NCBI GenBank assembly: GCA_012517025.1
Contig: JAAYVT010000106.1
Span: forward strand, 1-6,340
Direction: 5' to 3'
Length of the DNA: 6,340 nt
Source: Phyllobacteriaceae bacterium
GTDB taxonomy: Bacteria; Pseudomonadota; Alphaproteobacteria; Rhizobiales; Ancalomicrobiaceae
Part shown: positions 4,379-6,340 of the stretch, one piece after another
Layout: each line of letters starts with the position of its first letter
Numbering within the stretch: position 1 is the stretch's first letter
Notes under the pieces: generated by a model
Databases searched by the model: none
Seen by the model: the letters and a program-made list of their open reading frames with translations, nothing else
What the model was told of the DNA's origin: nothing
Translations under genes and position numbers: made by a program

Positions 4379-5113
4379 ATGAGCCCGTTCCTTCGCTACC
4401 TCCCCTCCGGACGCCGCGCCGTCGCGTTGGCCGCCTGCGTGGCGACCGGCGCCCTGCTCGCCGCCTGCGCGCCGCGCGAACCGCAGACCACCGGCACGAT
4501 CGAACTCGACGGTTTCCACAGCCGCCACCCGATCGTGGTGGAAGAAGGCCAGGAGACGCTCGACGTGCCGGTCGGCATCGACTCCGCGCATCTGCCGCCG
4601 CGGCTCGCCGCCTCGGTGGAGAGCTTCGGGCGCGAATCGCGCCGGCAGGGCGCCAGCGGCGTGATCGTCATGGTGCCGAGCGGCTCGGCCAACGAGAGCG
4701 CGGCGCATCGGCTGTCGCGCGACGTCACCGCGGCGCTGACGCGCGGCGGGGTTCCCGCCCACGCCGTCGAGCGGCGGGTCTATCGGGCGGTCGGACCGGA
4801 GGACGCCGCGCCGATCCGCATCGCCTATCCGCGCATCGTGGCGCGGGTGCCGCACGAATGCGGCGAATGGCCGGCCCAGGCGATCTCCGACCCGGGCAAC
4901 AACGACTATTGGAACTTCGGCTGCGCCACCCAGGCCAACCTCGCGGCGATGGTCGACAATCCTGCCGATCTCGTCGCTCCGGCCCAGCTCGGCGCCCCCG
5001 ACGCGACGCGGCGGGCGGTGGTGCTGCAGGCCTACCGCAAGGGCGAGAAGACCAAGGCGCAGACCGAGCTGCCGGCGACCAACGCCAGCCAGGTGAGCGG
5101 AGGCAGCAACTGA
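4379..5113 (+). CDS. cpaD: CpaD pilus biogenesis lipoprotein
   Basis: This is a 244-residue lipoprotein. The signal sequence ends in the lipobox LAAC, with Cys30 the predicted lipidated residue; the next residue is Ala, so outer-membrane sorting is likely. After it comes YxxRHPI-type sequence (DGFHSRHPIVVEEGQETLDVPVG, 44-66), the marker of the CpaD family. A central domain follows (about 70-155, with GVIVMVPSGSANE and VERRVYRA). The conserved C-terminal block is W-x-N-F-G-C-A-T-Q-A-N-L-A-A-M-V-D-N-P-A-D-L (178-198). Cys161 and Cys182 could form a disulfide. CpaD is an outer-membrane lipoprotein of alphaproteobacterial Flp systems, thought to assist the CpaC secretin. The ATG at 4379 has GAGGGG 9 bases upstream, which overlaps the cpaC stop. 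Its own TGA overlaps the cpaE ATG by one base, indicating translational coupling. Confidence 0.94.
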   Translation: MSPFLRYLPSGRRAVALAACVATGALLAACAPREPQTTGTIELDGFHSRHPIVVEEGQETLDVPVGIDSAHLPPRLAASVESFGRESRRQGASGVIVMVPSGSANESAAHRLSRDVTAALTRGGVPAHAVERRVYRAVGPEDAAPIRIAYPRIVARVPHECGEWPAQAISDPGNNDYWNFGCATQANLAAMVDNPADLVAPAQLGAPDATRRAVVLQAYRKGEKTKAQTELPATNASQVSGGSN

Positions 5114-6340
5114 TGAAGCGCGAGAACGACGAAGACGCCGGCGGCGGGTCGCCGGACGACCTGCGGCTGGTGCCGCGGATCGCGATCCAGGCGTTCTGCG
5201 AGACGCCCGAAGTGGCGGCGCTGCTCGAATCCGCGGCCGCCGATCGGCGGATGTCGCGGGCGCATCTCAAGGTCCAGATGGGGGGACTGCCGGCGGCGGT
5301 CGAGTTCTACGGCGCCGCGCCGACCCCCAACCTGGTGGTGGTCGAATCGAAGGGCAAGGCGCAGGACCTGCTCGGTCACCTCGACGGTCTCGCCGACGTC
5401 TGCGATCCCGGCTCGAAGGTGATGGTGATCGGTCACGTCAACGACGTGGTGCTCTATCGCGAGCTGATGCGGCGCGGCGTCAGCGAATACGTCGTCATGC
5501 CGCTCGACATGTTCGACGTGATCCGGGCGATCGGCGACCTCTACGTCGGTCCGGCGTCGGCACCGGTCGGCCGCACCGTCGCGGTGATCGGCGCCAAGGG
5601 CGGCTGTGGTGCCTCCACCATCGCCCACAACATCGCCTGGTCGGTCGGCAAGACCTACGCCACCGACGTGCTCATCGCCGACTTCGATCTGGCCTGGGGT
5701 ACCGCCGGGCTCGACTTCAACCAGGATCCGACCCAGGGCGTGCTGGAAGCCCTCAACGCGCCGGAACGGGTCGACGACACCTTCCTCGACCGGCTGCTGA
5801 CCAAGTGCTCGGACCATCTGGCGATCCTCGGAGCGCCGGCGATGCTCGACCGCACCTACGATCAGCAGGTGCACGACTTCGACGCGATCGTCGAGGTGGC
5901 GCGCGGCATCGTGCCGATGGTGGTGCTCGACCTGCCGCACATGTGGACCGCCTGGGTGAGGCGGCAGATCTGCGAGGCCGACGACGTGATCGTCGTCACC
6001 ACGCCCGATCTCGCCGGCCTGCGCAACGCCAAGGGCCTGATCGACACGCTGAAGGCGTCGCGCCCCAACGACGCGCCGCCTCACTTGGTGATCAACACCG
6101 TCGGCATGCCGAAGCGGCCGGAGATCAAGTCGGACGAATTCGCCAAGGCGCTGGAGCTGCCCGTCGCCGCCACCATTCCCTTCGACGCCGCCGCCTTCGG
6201 CAACGCCGCCAACAAGGGGCTGATGATCGGCGAGATGGACGCCAAGCATCCGGCGGCGGAGATCTTCCGTTCGCTGGCGACGCTCGCCTCGGGGCGGCGC
6301 GAGCCGCGCAAGGCGCGGCGGGCGACGCTCGATCTGGCGC
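5113..6340 (+). CDS. cpaE: CpaE/TadZ pilus localisation ATPase-like protein (C-terminus off the edge)
   Basis: 409 codons are present and the frame is open to the right edge; the family is a little over 400 residues, so only a short tail is missing. The N-terminal part (about 20-145) is a degenerate receiver-like domain: at the strand usually ending in the phosphorylated Asp it reads NLVVVES (73-79). The C-terminal part (about 154-395) is a ParA/MinD-like domain. It has Walker-A-like GAKGGCGAST (160-169), VLIADFDLAWGTAGLDF (186-202) holding Asp190 and Asp192, and Walker B-like VVLDLP (270-275, Asp273). The signature lysine (Lys162) is kept, but the lysine normally after G-x-G is Ala167. CpaE/TadZ proteins sit at the cell pole and recruit the Tad machinery, including the CpaF ATPase. 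The ATG overlaps the cpaD stop by one base and has GGAGG 9 bases upstream (5099-5103). Confidence 0.95.
   Translation, partial: MKRENDEDAGGGSPDDLRLVPRIAIQAFCETPEVAALLESAAADRRMSRAHLKVQMGGLPAAVEFYGAAPTPNLVVVESKGKAQDLLGHLDGLADVCDPGSKVMVIGHVNDVVLYRELMRRGVSEYVVMPLDMFDVIRAIGDLYVGPASAPVGRTVAVIGAKGGCGASTIAHNIAWSVGKTYATDVLIADFDLAWGTAGLDFNQDPTQGVLEALNAPERVDDTFLDRLLTKCSDHLAILGAPAMLDRTYDQQVHDFDAIVEVARGIVPMVVLDLPHMWTAWVRRQICEADDVIVVTTPDLAGLRNAKGLIDTLKASRPNDAPPHLVINTVGMPKRPEIKSDEFAKALELPVAATIPFDAAAFGNAANKGLMIGEMDAKHPAAEIFRSLATLASGRREPRKARRATLDLA

Noticed and set aside
5032..6249. A 405-codon open frame on the minus strand opposite cpaE
   Set aside because: Same His/Arg/Asp/Val-rich composition as other antisense shadows. 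The plus-strand frame encodes an unmistakable CpaE.

Overview
This window is the front part of a tad/cpa (tight adherence, type IVc Flp pilus) locus from a high-GC alphaproteobacterium. The gene order pilA-cpaA-cpaB-cpaC-cpaD-cpaE, the CpaD lipoprotein, the pseudoreceiver CpaE and a separate small pilus N-domain protein beside pilA are typical of alphaproteobacteria. The divergent small protein with its C-x3-C pair points to the Hyphomicrobiales (Rhizobiales), although genus cannot be read from the sequence.

Layout. On the minus strand at the left are the N-terminus of a TadE/TadG-like minor pseudopilin (1-119, running off the edge) and, upstream of it, a small secreted protein with a pilus-assembly N-terminal domain (226-687, GTG start). 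A 309-base divergent control region (688-996) separates them from the plus-strand genes. Those are pilA (997-1164, Flp major pilin); a strong hairpin (1207-1240); cpaA (1372-1881, prepilin peptidase, GTG start); a 150-base regulatory gap; then a tight cluster of cpaB (2032-2829), cpaC (2860-4365), cpaD (4379-5113) and cpaE (5113 to the right edge, nearly complete). The ATPase and platform genes (cpaF/tadA, tadB, tadC) would be expected beyond the right edge.

How it works together. CpaA would cleave the leader of PilA and perhaps that of the TadE-like protein. CpaC forms the outer-membrane secretin, CpaD is its lipoprotein partner, CpaB is an inner-membrane-anchored periplasmic component, and CpaE is the ParA/MinD-like polar localisation factor. 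The lone N-domain protein resembles the N-domain of CpaC and is probably an accessory periplasmic or secretin-associated factor.

The least ordinary content is in the non-coding DNA. Two TTAA-N7-TTAA-like sites (7 of 8 positions each) lie in the two promoter-bearing gaps, and these are the only TTAA tetramers I found in the window. A third TAACCAT element lies before pilA, and several hairpins sit at gene boundaries. Together they suggest cell-cycle (CtrA-type) control of the locus and separate tuning of pilin and machinery expression. I see no RNA genes, CRISPR arrays, insertion sequences or signs of recent transfer.
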